This document shows, in pieces, positions 34,748-48,319 of a stretch of 64,000 nt of DNA. The notes beneath the pieces were generated by a model, which was given only the letters and a program-made list of their open reading frames with translations, made no database searches and was not told the DNA's origin. The DNA lies in contig WSYH01001193.1 of NCBI GenBank assembly GCA_036426205.1, positions 2,223 to 66,222 on the forward strand, written 5' to 3'. A program made the translations under genes and the position numbers. The stretch is from Ascaphus truei (lineage: Eukaryota > Chordata > Amphibia > Anura > Ascaphidae). The number at the start of each line of letters is the position of its first letter. The first letter of the stretch is position 1.

Positions 34748-35962
34748 AATGATGCGATGTTTTAGGAGAAGGACGAGGAAAACATTAGTTTGCACGAGTG
34801 GCTTCTGATGAAGAGAATGACATAGGGCAAGGGAGGGACAGAGCCTAGGGACAGTGATAGGACAGGCCACGGGGACCATGACAGGGAGAGGGACAGGGAC
34901 GCGGGAACAGGCAGAGGGGACAGGAGATGAGAGGAGAGACAGAGGAGAGAAGTTGTTGCGTCGTCGCCGTTGGATGTACAGGGAGAGAAAACCCTGTTAG
35001 ATGGGATGAGTGAGAAGAGATAGTAAGCGCATAATTTGAGTTCAGCAGCAATTATTCTTTATGAAGAGATTAAGGGGGAGATTTCGATTTTTGACGCCAG
35101 GAGGTCGTGCAGTCACGGGCTTGTTAAAGTGCTGTGATCATAATTAACAGTGCTTCTGCATGCATTCAGGACAATTGGGAAAGCTGGGCGGGGGTCTCGC
35201 AATTCTACATTTTCGGCGGGGGGGGGGGTTGGGGGTGGGGGGGGGCCTTACCCAGTTTTTCTCTATGCACTCAATTAGACGCGCTAGGGGAATTATATCA
35301 TGTTCCTAAAGGCAGACAGAGTGGCAGGAAGTCAGGAATGGCTTTTATTACCATAGACGGGCCCATACAATGTGTGTGGGTGCCTCGATTGCACCCAGTT
35401 GATTGAGTCCGCCTAGTCAGAGGGAGCCATTGTTACGGCAACCGTAAGCACTACCATTCCTGAAGTCCGGTGGTAGGTGAGGCCACGATGAAGATAATGC
35501 AGTTGTAGCCCAAAATTCCCATGGTTCAGTCACGATCCTCTATCTGAGGAACTCATCAGTCTTCCATGTTTCGAAGAAGGCCATTTGGACATGGTTGGAT
35601 GCTTTGGTGAGTACATATTGGATGTGTGTAACACCAAACTCATTTTTGGTTAGGATATGATTTTAGTTTAGATGTTTATAATAATGTTACCCTTATGTGT
35701 GCTCCAGTGATATAGGTGGACTCAGGATACGGAATTAGGCCATGGATGTGCCGGTGAGAAACTCAAAGAGCAGAGGAGAGGGTACAATTCGCCCATCATC
35801 TACAGCGATCTGTTATAGGCGAGGACATTTGGCCGATTCAAGGACCAGATTTAGGGTCTGTTCGACAGAAATGGTGGGGCTCTTCGATATAGCCACAAAA
35901 AGTCGTCTGAGATTATACATTGCTGGTGCCTTTTGCACAAGTGTGGCACTCAGACATTAATG
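34748..35962 (+). pseudogene. Harbinger B transposase, decayed copy
   Basis: The plus strand carries the N-terminal Arg/Asp-rich stretch and helix homologous to 51988-51540. With frame slips it runs through IMFPKDRQ-like and IDCTH-like segments (first catalytic Asp). Next come a QVVCDA-like segment, an intron (donor GTGAGT about 35609, acceptor about 35712), GDSGYGIRPWM (second Asp) and a TR-VIERTFG-like segment (Glu). Many indels mean it cannot be translated. This is the PIF/Harbinger DDE domain order. It is convergent with the Myb-like copy at 44030-48075. Confidence 0.7.
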
Positions 35963-36003
35963 TACATACGACATAGTCAGGCTTTGGATAGAGGAGCATC
36001 CCC

Positions 36004-36535
36004 CTACCCAAATGTACCAGCTGAAAATTGAACAAACGCCAGTGGTGCCGGAGACACGCAGAATGTCATAATTTCTTTTTTGCTGTAAGTAAATACATAT
36101 ATGTTCCTAGTACACTTTGATATTTTCTTATGCTCTTTTATTAAACTAAATGTGTTATAGAACCTTTGGTAGGACACAGATGAATATGGGTAGACACCTT
36201 TCTTCTCTGCTGTGTGGGACAAAGGCATGTGGCACCGGTAGTTATTCTTGCACAGGTTATATAATCCTTCTTCGAAGTATGTAACCTGTGGTGTATTGTG
36301 AATACAACAAGTGTTACAAACGAGTATTTCTTTTTAGTTACATTGTGTTGTGCTGATGCAACACAATACAAAGAGTATGGCCATAAGTCATTCATTCGTG
36401 CAGTATGGTACAGACGAATCTTATGTTACACGGTTAAATGGCATTCAGAGTGAGTGGGTACACATGCAGCGTTTCAGTTTATGTACAAAATAACATGGGT
36501 GTTCATATGTAAACACCAAAGACACTGGTGTGTTG
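36004..36535. other. non-coding, unassigned
   Basis: Downstream of the transposase remnant there is only short-ORF sequence with no recognisable domain. Confidence 0.4.
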
Positions 36536-36539
36536 ACTT

Positions 36540-37740
36540 GTACGTAATGAAGATATTTCTCAACCCAGGTGGGAGCATGTCGGAGAAAACACACAGAAAG
36601 GAAAACACTAAAGGGCAGGACTATTGTTCAGGGTGGGATATTGGAGGCTTGTGCCTATATGTGTACCTATCTCACAGGATGTCAGTAGGATAAGTACAGG
36701 GGGGGGTGTTGGCGGGCGGGGGCGGGCCGGGTTTGAAATTTAGAGAGTTGGTGGGTCCCTCTGCACATACACTAGAAGCAGCGGGGACGTCTCTGAGGTT
36801 ACGGGGATCCGATGTCTCCGTGTGAAGCTCGAGAGTTAGATCTGAAGGTTTCAGGTTTCAGTGGTTATTTCACGCAAAAACAGCACTAAAATGAGCGTCC
36901 AATTCCACGTATCACATTTTGCGTTGGTATAGTTCACTGCTGATGAGTTGTACTCACGTTGTTTTAAGGTGATCCCATCATCAGTTTCTTATTTTAATAA
37001 ATTGCATAATATGTGTTGATATTTTGAGACCCTTGCTTAAGCATTGGCGAATCGACAGTATGCAACACATGATTTTAAAACGGAGCAAGCCTAACTATAT
37101 ATATGTTTAAACTATACTGCAACAAGCAAGACAGAGCCGCAGTGCCAATCACTTGCGTGCCTCTGTCTTGTTGTTCAGGTATTAACATTATATGTTGCTG
37201 TCGTTTTAAATAAGTGTTGCTACGCGAGTTAGCCAATGCTTACAAGCAAAGGGTGCTCAAATATCAAACACATATATTATGCAATTATTTAAAAAAGAGT
37301 ACACTTATGATGGTATCAAATTTAAAACTAAGTGAGTTCAAAATTATCAGCACGTGAACTCTACACAGCAAAAGCTGTGGGTACGGAATTGAAGTCATTG
37401 GCGCGGTGTTTTGCGGGAAAAAAATAAACCACCTGAACTGGAACCTGCAAGATCTAACTTCGAGCTTCACACGGAAGGACATCGGTAATCCCTCGTGGTA
37501 ACCCAGAAGACAGTCCTAGCTGACTTCCATGTGTATGTCAAAGGGACCCACCATGACTCTACATATCATGCCACTGGTACTTATCCTACGACATCCTGTG
37601 AGTAGTAGCCCAGAGAGCCAGCAGCCAAATATCCAACCTGAACAATATGGTCTGCACTAGTGTGTTTTTCTGTGTGGTTCTCTACCTGCTCCCCCGGGTT
37701 GAGAAATATCGTTTGATCAATCGGGGACCAGTCAAGACCG
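36540..37740. repeat. long imperfect palindrome, ~580-bp arms
   Basis: The left arm, 36540-37120, pairs with the right arm, 37160-37740. Examples are 'gatatttctcaacccaggtg' with its complement near 37705, 'gtgtgaagctcgagagttag' with 37450-37472, and 'caagcaagacagag' with 'ctctgtcttgttg' around a ~20-bp loop near 37145. No ORF of note is present. It is probably a foldback transposon. Confidence 0.8.
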
Positions 37741-38123
37741 TCCCTCCAGAGGGTTTTGCGCAGGGGGTTACAACCTACATTATATCACTACTGCACTATT
37801 TTTAGTCACAAATTTCTGTTAGATCACTATATGTGTGTTATATATATTCACTGTATTATAAAGTGAGCACTAGCACCGAATTAAGCGCAGTTCTTCACAA
37901 TACCGTTGTCACAGACGTTAATGAAGAGTCATGAAAATTTTTGCAATTAAGTATTGTTCTATTTTTTATCGGTATTTCCTCTAGGACTGATCATGGTATG
38001 AATGAACTGACAGCTGTCATACTAGATGTGCATTACCTCTGATTACAGATAATTATAGGAGGTTAAAACCCAACATAGTGTACAATGAATCTTGAATACT
38101 AGTACCGCACACTTTATTGCAGT

Positions 38124-38475
38124 GTGGTCGGGTACGCAAGCCGGGAGAATTCCGGCGTGCTAGGGCCGCCCCTCGGCGTGCCGGCGTATAGACGCGGTCA
38201 AGCATCTTCGGGGAGACTGCGGCCCCTGCGCAGCGCGACAGGGCTCAACGAGGGAGCCCTGGTGTCCCGCGATCTGCAGGACGGCGGCAGGGGGTTACGG
38301 GGGACCCGGCGGACCGGGCAGCGGTCGGAGAGCGCCCGAGGGGGGCGACTCTCGCGGCTTAGGCGCGCGCCCGGTCACACACGGAGGTGAGCTGCGCGCC
38401 AGGGTACTGTGCGCCAAGAACGGCAATGCGTCGAATAAAACTGGCCGCAGCAGTACATCTGTTTCTCTATCAGGT
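38124..38475. other. GC-rich, CpG-rich block
   Basis: About 350 bp of strongly GC-rich sequence sit in AT-rich surroundings. It ends with an AATAAA (about 38435) and carries a short open frame (38124-38390) without recognisable domain. It could be a captured promoter or exon or an element end. Confidence 0.4.
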
Positions 38476-38479
38476 AAAG

Positions 38480-40740
38480 CCATTTAGATACTCTTGATGT
38501 TTCATTGTGCAGTGTATGTGAAAAAAATATAGTGACATGACATCACATTTAATGTATGGTACCATTAAAAATGTCCATATTAATATAGGGGTGGGGGGCG
38601 AGAAGGGGAAAATGCTGTCTAGTGTTTTGTAGAGGCGGTGATAACCACGGATGCAGCGTGATCATAAACACTCCCTACATGAAGTGCCTGTAATCACACC
38701 AATGCTTTGTACATCTGTATGTTGCAATGATGTGATAGGAATGCGTATCAATGATTGTAAAGATATTTGGACATTGTCACAGTGTATGTACTGTATAAAG
38801 TCACACAGGTGTGTTGATGTGACCTACTAGTAACAAGTGTCAAACTGTTTAACACAAAGCAAAATATTTCTAAAATGTATTAGAATTTGCATTTTAATTT
38901 ACCCACATGAAAATTTGTTACTATGTGTAAGTCATACACGTCAGTTCATAATATATGAATGGATCAGGGTACAAGTATTCTAACATATGAACGTAAAGCA
39001 CGTTCACATTGCATAGCACACATTTCAAGACCCTGTTGGTCTCGTATCATTGTGTATGATGCATGTATAACACCGTCAAATGATAACATGTAGGTTTTTT
39101 ATTAGTAGTAGATTAATTTATCACTTTAATCTGATGTGTTGAACGGTGACTTAATACAGTAGAACTAGAGTAGTTGGCTAAATGAAATATTACACAGCAA
39201 CTACAGTTAACAAATCAGACCAATTTCATAAATCAGCATTATAGTTGAGGTATACTGTGACATAAAATTTTGTGCTCACACCAAACAATTAAACAAAATT
39301 CCAAGTAAAATGGAAATGTTACATGAAAGGCTACTTGGTTAAGTTCCTTTACAGCATACTTTTCTACGTGCATATGTCCGCATATACAATATACTACGCA
39401 TGTGTTTGCAGAGTGGGATGTTTTCTTAATATGTTAACAGAGCCAGGCATATAATTTTTTAAAAATAAAGACACACATATAAATTTAAAAATGCACGTTT
39501 AGCCACATCATTAGTTAATTAAGTGGTTATGAAAATAGCATCAACCGGATCACATTTGTATTGTTGTTAATCTGCGCTACAAGCATTATAAAAAATGTTG
39601 CATTGGAGTATATTAGTCGGTAGCTCCCTCCTCCACAATCATCTCATATGTTAACGTTTGACTTCTGATAAATCAACTTGATCCATGATCTTACCCAATC
39701 TCGAAAACAGCAAACAACATGCTGTCACAGATGGCACATTTAATATGTGTATGTAGCCATTACAACGCTGACACATCTCTAATGATTGTGTATATCCACG
39801 CCGTAATCACTTTATGTTAGAAGTGAAGTTACAAAGTAAAAATCATTATGGATCTTTGGTAATTGCGTTGCGGCATAACTAATGGATGAATTTCCGTGCC
39901 AGATACATATAATGTGCGCGCAATCTATAATTTGCGCACGCACTTCACGATTGGGGTCGGACTAAGTGTTAGCGCATGCGATAAAACAATGTGTACGCTG
40001 TGCGTTCAACTGTTGTACTAGCATTAAGCATATATATGATTTGAAATCAAATGACGCGCCACACAAAATTCGTTAGAACACGTCTTCTATAATCTTTTAA
40101 ACGGACGTGTGGGACGGAAACAATTTGGCAGAGCAGCAATGAGCGAATACAATACGTGGTATGACGTTATGTAAGGCAGTGTTAAGTGCAGGCAAACAAC
40201 TGTACCACTGAATAAAACATTGGCCTACTGACTGTGAACGGCCCAATACCAAGACGTTTGCGAGAAGTCGACACAGTGCGATGTGACCGAACAATAACAA
40301 CGGACAAGCCAATAGGCTTTGACGCGAGCACCTCGGTTGGGGGGCGGGGACATCCGTAATTCATTTTAAGGACGCATTGGACACATGACAAGGGTCCCAC
40401 AGTATATGTGGCTGACCCTCATTGTTTTAGATTGCATGATAAACAAAGAGGTGTGTGTTACATGTGTATGGTAAATGTGGCAATGATATGTTTAAAGAGA
40501 TTAGGAAAATAGGTATATTCTCGGTTAGCAATGTGTACTAAGGTATCTGGTTGTAGTATATTGTAATAGGAAACAATGTGTTGTGTGAACGGCACAGTAA
40601 TGCTGTCGACAATGTACGCGGTGTGTTATCCACGCATTTAGCGTACATAATGCGGGAATTGAAAAGTTAAATTTTAGACGGTGGTTAAACGCATAACGCT
40701 ATTTATTTACCATCTTCTCCCCAGAAGTAACATTTAGTTT
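38480..40740. other. AT-rich non-coding stretch
   Basis: No coding sequence or repeat partner is recognised over these 2.2 kb apart from a slightly GC-richer patch near 40330. Confidence 0.4.
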
Positions 40741-40889
40741 GAGTTTCTTGAATGAAACAAAAAAAAGTCATCGCGGCTTGGCCTCTTAAAACTTGGAGTG
40801 TCTGGATCCCTTCTCAGTTTCTTGCTGCTTCTGTGTTTATGAGGGTATCCCACACCTTCCCAAATGTGGTCTCCACCGGAACCCCCGTG

Positions 40890-41710
40890 GATGATACAAA
40901 TCAGAAAACAAGAAAAAAACCAAAAAAGCGCACAAGATGAGAGATAGATATGTCATTCACAAAATATATAAAAATAGTACACTAGTACATATAAAAGTTT
41001 CTTAATAATCCCCGATTCTGGGTCTATACAGGTAGTAGGGGCATCACATAGGAATTATGAAGGGTAATTCAGTTCGAGAGATCAGACCGGCGCGTGGGGC
41101 TGTCTCTCCAGTTCCCTCCTGTCCTCCAGGTTGGGTAGGACACCGGGGCTTCATTAGGTGTCCTTAGGATGCCTGTCCGTTTTGATAGCATAGAAAACGA
41201 TCGGAAACATAAGCAGAACGGTTAACTTGAGTGTGTACTGTGGGTGGGTAGGTAAAAACGCCAGCCAAACAGTCGCGCGCGTGTTCGTTAAACAAAGTAA
41301 ACTCTTTGCCATGAAGAAGTTTCTTGTTAAACGAAGGCGTCAGAGACTGTTGTGGCTGGCGGTTTTACTACCCACCACCAGTTACCACATTCAAGTGTAC
41401 CGTCTGCTATTCCGATCGTTCTATGCTATCAAAAAAGAACAGGCATCTAAGGACACTATTGAAGGCCCCGGTTCCTGCAATGTGTGCTAACACTCTGCAC
41501 AACGTACCACACGTGGAGGACAGGAGAGTGAACAGAGACAGGCCCCAGCGTGCGGGTTGATCTCTCAGAACGAGATACCTTCATACTCCTATGTGATGCC
41601 CTACCCTGTGATAGACACCAGAATCGGGGGCTTATAAGAAAATTTGATATGAAGTTATAATTGATATTTGTTGCTTTAATACAATATCATCCTCATCTTG
41701 GGGCGCTTTG
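40890..41710. repeat. imperfect palindrome containing the forkhead 3' tail
   Basis: Left arm 40890-41295 pairs with right arm 41300-41710. Examples are 'ccccgattctgggtctatac' with 41617-41632, and 'gatagcatagaaaacgatcg' with 41410-41430. Each arm begins in the last codons of the forkhead ORF (aagcgcacaagatgag, plus strand; its complement near 41690), so the foldback centre lies just beyond the forkhead stop. Confidence 0.75.
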
Positions 41711-42410
41711 GTTGTTTTATCTGTTTGTAACATTCGTTTGGCGCAACTGGTCATCTCCAGAAAAAACAACTGCATTTTCGTCCATGTTTGAGGAAAACGT
41801 GATGAATCCTGGTCGGAGACACATCTCCAGAGGCGCTCATGGAACGGCACTGCTTCTTCAAAACGATACGTCCGGAGAGTACGTACAGTCTTGGTTTGCA
41901 ATTCAAATGGGGTTTGACCAAAAAGGTTGGGAAACACACATGTCATAACGTTTGTTCATCTTGGCATCTGTGCTCAGGAAATGGGAGGGTGCAGAATTGC
42001 AGAGGTATCGTTATCAGCGGACACAGAGTAGCGGATCTATTGACCTATGGTTATTAGATATAAATGATGTATTTACAGAACATATGTTGACCATGTTCCA
42101 TGGGTAAGTATAATTGTGGTGCAATCTGCCAAAACAGTCCATAACTTTCCTTGGTTATATGGACACGTTTCAATAACTAATTTGAGTTGTTAAAGTGAAA
42201 TGTACAGATGATTTAAAATTTTGCATCGCGGCAGGGTCATTATGGTAATATGATATTTACTTCATGATCAAGTCATAGATTCATCCCAACGTTGGTTGCT
42301 GTTGTGCAGTTGAGGATGTTAAGACCCTGCTATAATTTGAAAGGTTTGTGCGGATGCGTGTCAAGTGTTGGTTGTCTGCCAATTGCTTTTGCGTTCAAAT
42401 AATGTTGGAG
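41632..42410 (-). pseudogene. forkhead gene, decayed inverted copy
   Basis: The reverse complement aligns with 50827-51522: start region near 42400, helix-3 region (KSSV-like, FTLTT-like) near 42190, wing near 42130, and the acidic tail with FPNLFGQ at about 41930. Many one-base indels destroy the frame. This copy lies between the transposase and Myb-like remnants. The forkhead gene therefore belongs to the body of Harbinger B and is not a flanking host exon. Confidence 0.7.
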
Positions 42411-44025
42411 CAGGAGTTTGGTCGAAGTTTCTTCTGCTGAATGTGATACACTATTTAAATGTTATCTTGTGGCTTTTCCAAGGCGCTATACAAATTTTAA
42501 TGTTGCACTCCTTTTTCAAGCACAATCGATTTGTGTAGAATTAATTGGCACCAATTTTTGGGGATAAGATAGCAATTTCACAGTGGAATAGTGAATTGTT
42601 TTTCCCGTATCTAAGCAGTTCTCCAAAACAAGGGTACGATTGTTTAATTGAAAAAACACAATGTTGGTGAGAAAATCTAGTGTTGGTATATGAAAATACT
42701 GCCTACACTGACAATAATGAGATAAAACATCACCTGCTAATGTTTTCTCTCTGTCTTTGGTCTCAATTCAGGTGTGTGTCTTTCTGCTGGTTAACTCTGT
42801 GTCTGTCTCACAACTAGGTTGATATCTGGTGTATTATAGTATTTTAAAAATCAACAAATGAGATAATGGATATATATATATATATATATATATACTATAT
42901 GTATGAGGATATCTATATATATACTAGTAAATCTAATATATTATAATTATATATTATATATATGTGTGTGGATGTTATGTATTAAGGCCTGTATGTAAAC
43001 AGGGATTGTTATATTGTCAGACTTATTTAACAGTTTTAAACTTACTTGTGAGGGTAAGTAGGTGAGGGGCCTATTGGAGTCATGCTTGTGTGTCCAATTG
43101 TGGAGCGCTAACAGTCAAACAAGGCCCTTTTGTTGAGTTTACAAGGGGTCTCTAGTTGTTACAACAGTTAATATATCTAGTTAATCCAGTTCTAAGATTG
43201 AACATATTGATGGCGTAAGTAGGGACCTGTTTGAAAACTATAAAAGATGGTGATCAAGGTGATTGAAATTATGTGCGTCATAATATTAGGCCCAATTGTT
43301 AAAGGGACAAGGTCTGATATTTCACTAACAATCGAGGCCGTTTTATGTTCAATACTGTGTTTTCACAAGAAAGCATCATATAGTATCTTGTGTAAAAAAT
43401 AAACATTATCCCATCTGATCTATCTATCTATCTAAATCTATCGATCTATCTATCTTATCTATCTAATATATAATGTAGTTACACTGTGGTGGGTGTTACA
43501 TATATACATAAGCTAATACATATATATTTACTACCATTCACATGATAGTTTGTTATGGAACCTAGACTCATACATGTATTGAAGAGGACAACATTAAGAG
43601 CTTTCAAGGAAGGTGAAGTGTAGAAAGTAATCTTTACAGTTAATCCTGCACTAACTGAAATTTAGTGTAGCAGTAGAACTAGATATTTTTTTTACTTGCA
43701 TTTGTGAATAATATTAAATGGCATGACTACCTGTTTATAAAATACCTACCAAAACACCCAAATACAAGTTGTTTGTGCTAGTGGAATGGTCAGCTGTCTT
43801 CTTAACATTGACAAGCTGGATATGTTGGACATTACTGATACAGATGATTAAACATAAATATTAAATTACATTATGCATCTATTCGGACTGGGAACCATTC
43901 CAAACTCACGTGTACAAGGACATACTTGTATGTTTGGAAACAACAGTGTCTTGATATAGTACAATATTCATAGATAATCTCTCAAGTCAACAAAACCCAA
44001 TGGCCCCAAATACAGATTTAACTTA
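42411..44025. other. non-coding part of Harbinger B with microsatellites
   Basis: 42411-42850 is the inverted counterpart of 50371-50826, upstream of the forkhead start. (TA)n tracts occupy about 42870-42965 and (ATCT)n about 43412-43470. No gene seen. Confidence 0.5.
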
Positions 44026-44029
44026 TTAT

Positions 44030-47000
44030 ACATTGTATTCTTTTTTTCCTTTTGAGACCGAGTCCACAGGTGCTCGCTTGTTGTCTCTTGGGTTTTCTTT
44101 CCTTGGCATACAACTTAAGCCATAAACAGAGCCAGTTTGACTGGATGCCTTGGCGGATCGTTTAAGTGGCGAACAAAATGTACGGAAAGAACTATTAGGC
44201 GACGGGCGTGAATTCCGGCGGGGCTTGTGGCCTGGTGCATCTTCTACGGGGCAGGGACTTGTGGCCTGTGACAATTTACGGGCAGGGATTTGTGGCGGTG
44301 ACACTTCACAGGCGGATCGTGGCCGGGTTGACAACGTTCACAGGGCGGGACTTGTGGACTGTGACACTTGGAACAAGTTGGTACACAGTGGGCACAACTG
44401 ATGCTGCCCATTCGGTTTGGGTGTTTGTTAGTTTGTTTCCAAAAATGGAGTAGAACTGCTTGTGCTTTTTCTTTTTCGGGTGCACTCCTTTGTAGGTGGT
44501 CAGTCCAGAAGCCTTTCATACAGATTGGCAGCGGTTTGGGTTGGATGTTGAGAGGAACAGCACATGAAGTTTCAGTACTGTACGGTAACAATCCGACCGC
44601 GGGTGGGGAAGTGAAGAACAGATGCATGGGTGTGAAAAAGTTAGCAGGCATCTAAGATCCTTCCTCTTAGGTTTAAAGTTGAGATGATGTTGCTGTTGTT
44701 AGGCAAATCCGTGATAGCATTGGGTTATGCTGAACACGTAGCTTCTAATGTCGTGTTAATCTTTTGTATCTGTTAGGAACTTCGGATGAAGACTCTGTGG
44801 AGCATGGGACAAATTGTGATTCGTTTCTTCATTCCGGTTGATATATCTTCGTCTATGCACTGCACAGATCTTAATGGCGACGATTATGCTTGCAACAATG
44901 TTGTTTTCAGAAGGCTGCTATGGAATGCGTTTGGATTGTGTTACTTGACTAGAGGATATGTCCGGTGTTACTCTTTGCATAGGAACTTCTTCATGGTGCA
45001 CTGCATGGCTTTCGTGTCTTTTGGCCTCATCATGTTCAAAAATAAATGAACACTCTGTGATGAAATGGCATGCGTAATGTCTGGCAGCTCTTTACTATGT
45101 AATTATACACTGATGATAACAAGTAACACCTAACTGTTGTACATACGTTTTATTAGACGTCACATTAAAAATGTACCTGAATTAAGAATTATGTTTCGAC
45201 TCACTGTGAATAAGAGGAGAATGAGAAGGTTGTCCAAACCTCAGCAATTCCTACATGATAGCTTTACATCACATAACACAATCTATAGTTTCTCTTAAAA
45301 AAACTCATTTCATGGACACTAAGTGATACCAATTTAAATAACATGTCAAAGAAAACATAATAATTCACATAAATGTAATGAAGATATACAATCATTTAAC
45401 ATACAATGAAAGAACTATCGCATCTATCTTCCAGTGTGAGATGGCGAGCATGACCCACGGTGATGAAGAACTGTGTCAGTCTTCAGGTGGACACATGTTC
45501 CTCAAGGAGCACTATTACAACAAATAACATTAGTGTGTTAATGGACATGTGTTAAATAGATGTAACATTGGAGTTTAGTGTATTTGAGTATTTATGGCTA
45601 ATGAACAGCATCATGATGAACTGAAAAATGTGTTGGCAACTGAAGCATTCGTTGTTTAATTAACCAATTAACAGCCAGTGTACTTTGGACTTTTTACTTC
45701 ATAACATACAACATTACAAGTTATGCGTAAAGTCGTTAGCAGAAAATATTTATGAGATTGCACATCCTGCATATGTTGTGAGTTTATACATATAATTAAT
45801 GTACATCACTACTCATGAGTAACTGTTGAAATTGCTATCATTAAGAGGTACAGTAATATTGAAATAGTATGATTGGTTTGTTAAGGATAGTGTGCTACAT
45901 TAATAGAAGCTGTGGGGCTGGCTGAATATGGCTTGCCCACTCAACAAACACAACACAAATGCAGTGCTGTGTCGCTCACAGATGCATACTGGTGTGATAA
46001 TGTGGTGTGATCTAAGTGACGAAATAGATCGGAGTGAAAGGAATGTGTAACTGAATGTGATAACATAATGGTTTGGGTGAGGGGTTGAATTGGTCCATAG
46101 AGTTACCTTTCAAATGGACTGGTGATAAACTTGTCTGTTGCTGTTAAGGTTTAAGAACTGTAGTCGCCTTCCCGCAAAAAACTAAAATCACCCGACCTTT
46201 GCAATAATTTCAAAGCAGCAAGAAAATGGTGGTGTTCAAAACAAAGTTGACCTACATGACCCTGTTATGTTTGGCTGTTGTGCAAAACCCCACTCCCTGG
46301 AGTTCAAGTGTATGTATGATGATGATGAACATATTAACTTGCAGCTGCTGAACACAATGGTAGATGAAGCTCTAAATATGTCTAAGTGTGACTACTATGA
46401 AACACAATTACATGAAAATATGCAAACGTGTGGCCTCTTAGATCTCCTCGTATTATGAAATGAAGCAAAAAAAGAACCTTTTCTAAACAAAAGGCAAAGT
46501 CGTTACGTGCAAGTGCTGCTTGTTGGCCGTTGCATGCATATTTCGATTGCATGATTTGAAGACGCTAGATGTCGGTGTTTAGGTGTAAATAATTACACAC
46601 TAAATTACTATTTAATATATGATATGTATGTACTGTCAACAGTATATATTACTGTTGAACTCATGGCATGTCTTCCAGACATGTGTGCACCCTGGTCCGT
46701 CCAGATTGGCCAGATTAATTGCTTCACTGCAGCAAAAGGAAGTGTGGAGAGGATGACATGCAATGAGCCCAGCTAGTGACAGTTTAATAATTATTATGTG
46801 ATTGTCGTAGGCACAAGAATATATCAAATATAATTGATAGTATATAATAATACTTATGAGAGAGGAGACATAGTCTTACATATTAATCGTAGGTAGCTTT
46901 CTTATTGGGGAAAGAACGTATAAATAGCAGCGGAAATATAGACAAATACTGAAACTAGACGACACGTCTAGTACAGTAACATTTCTCACCTGGTGGAAAT

Positions 47001-48075
47001 TCTGACGAATAAAATTCCAATATCTCTGTCACCGGCCAAACCCTCAACGACGATGGGAAGTTTTTCCCGAAGCTGCTATCCAATTGGAGAAGTTTGATGG
47101 AACGGTGTAGCGGGCCACTCCAGTGCCAGAAGCATGCAAGCGTTGTTGTTGTATTTTTCTTTTAATTTGCCCAATATCGTCAAATCTTCGTGCGGACAAT
47201 TATTCCGGTCCCTGACACTGATTCCCACAGCATTCACACCAAGTAGAATTTGTCTCCACTTTCTGTTTTGGATACTGAACTTGTCCGCGCTTGAAATACA
47301 TAAAAAATATATGACGTTAATCTTACTAATACAACGAACCATTCCTACCAATGAGCTGTTCAGAGATGACCAAACCATGCTTGTTTAGATGTAATATGTG
47401 TAGCCCATGAGCATTCACTTGTAAACATAGACATGTAATGAAGCGTGCATTAATAGGATGAAGTTTGCACAAAATTGAACAACTGAGTGTTCTTGTCGTT
47501 GTAAAGCATGATTAAAATATGTGTTTACAACAGAAAAGTTAAATTGCTAGACATGATGGACCCCTATTTGCATATTATGACACTCAAATGACCTACGATA
47601 ACATGTATTGAATACATGATGCAAAGGTAGACGTACTACTAAATGGCCAAAAGACTATCGTAGTGCTCCAGAATCCCAGGACAAGAGCTGTGTTTTCTTT
47701 GTCATTGAAGACGAGGTACGTGGATGCTCCACCACGTTTCTTCGAGCACGTTTAGGCTCAGAGCTTGGCTGGTGACTGATGGATCTCCTTCTATTGGATG
47801 AGACTCCAAAAAAGTGTGGCCACCAGCAAGGCACGCCACCATCAGACACCCCATCAGCAACGCGCCACGCAGAACTCACACACACAAAAAGCACTCACAC
47901 TCAGCAAAACCAGCCTCCCAGCAACAGCACTCGCATCCCAGCAACAGCACTCACACTATCCAGCAAACAGCACTCCTGAGAACCGTTTACGTTACTCGAC
48001 GCGTACAGCCACGTCTAGCAGTACACTCACACCAGAACACTCTTCCCACGCCTTGCGGCCATACCTCTTGCACTC
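44030..48075 (-). pseudogene. Harbinger B Myb-like partner gene, decayed copy
   Basis: The order matches the gene at 2247-6234. Exon-1 counterpart lies at about 48075-47640 (RNPRF-like and HYDSL-like codons with indels). Exon-2 counterpart is at about 47290-46990 (RKWRQILLGVNAVGISV, RNNCPHEDLTILGKLKEKYN). A diverged exon 3 lies near 45500-45420. A last exon at about 44660-44030 holds a repeat tail (CHSPQVPPC-like) and a basic C-terminus. Numerous frameshifts are present. The introns also correspond in position. The right terminus beyond 48310 is lost where PLE sequence starts. Confidence 0.7.
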
Positions 48076-48319
48076 ACAAAGAACAGAAAAACAATGTAAA
48101 GCCAATCACACTAAAACACTTACACATACAAACAAGACAAAGATGTAAAAAAAACAACAAAGGACAAAGCTTCTCACAATACACAACAACTCTCTAGTCA
48201 ATATGCAAATATTAAATCGCCCAGCGCTGTGCGTGCTTCTCTCTCTCACTCCCAACAAACACAGAGAATGATTAACAGTACACGTTGTCCTTTGAAAAGG
48301 CCGCGTATCCAAAAAGAGC

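Noticed and set aside
38124..38390. 88-residue Arg/Gly-rich ORF as a gene
   Set aside because: High GC removes stops; no domain, splice context or homologue is recognised.
40752..40940. 62-residue ORF ending KKPKKRTR as a gene
   Set aside because: Its last codons are the palindromic copy of the forkhead tail; the upstream part has no recognisable homology.
46267..46458. 63-residue plus-strand ORF (MFGCCAKPHSLEF) as a small gene
   Set aside because: Lies within the decayed intron region of the Myb-like copy; no domain, no start context and no second copy with a conserved frame.
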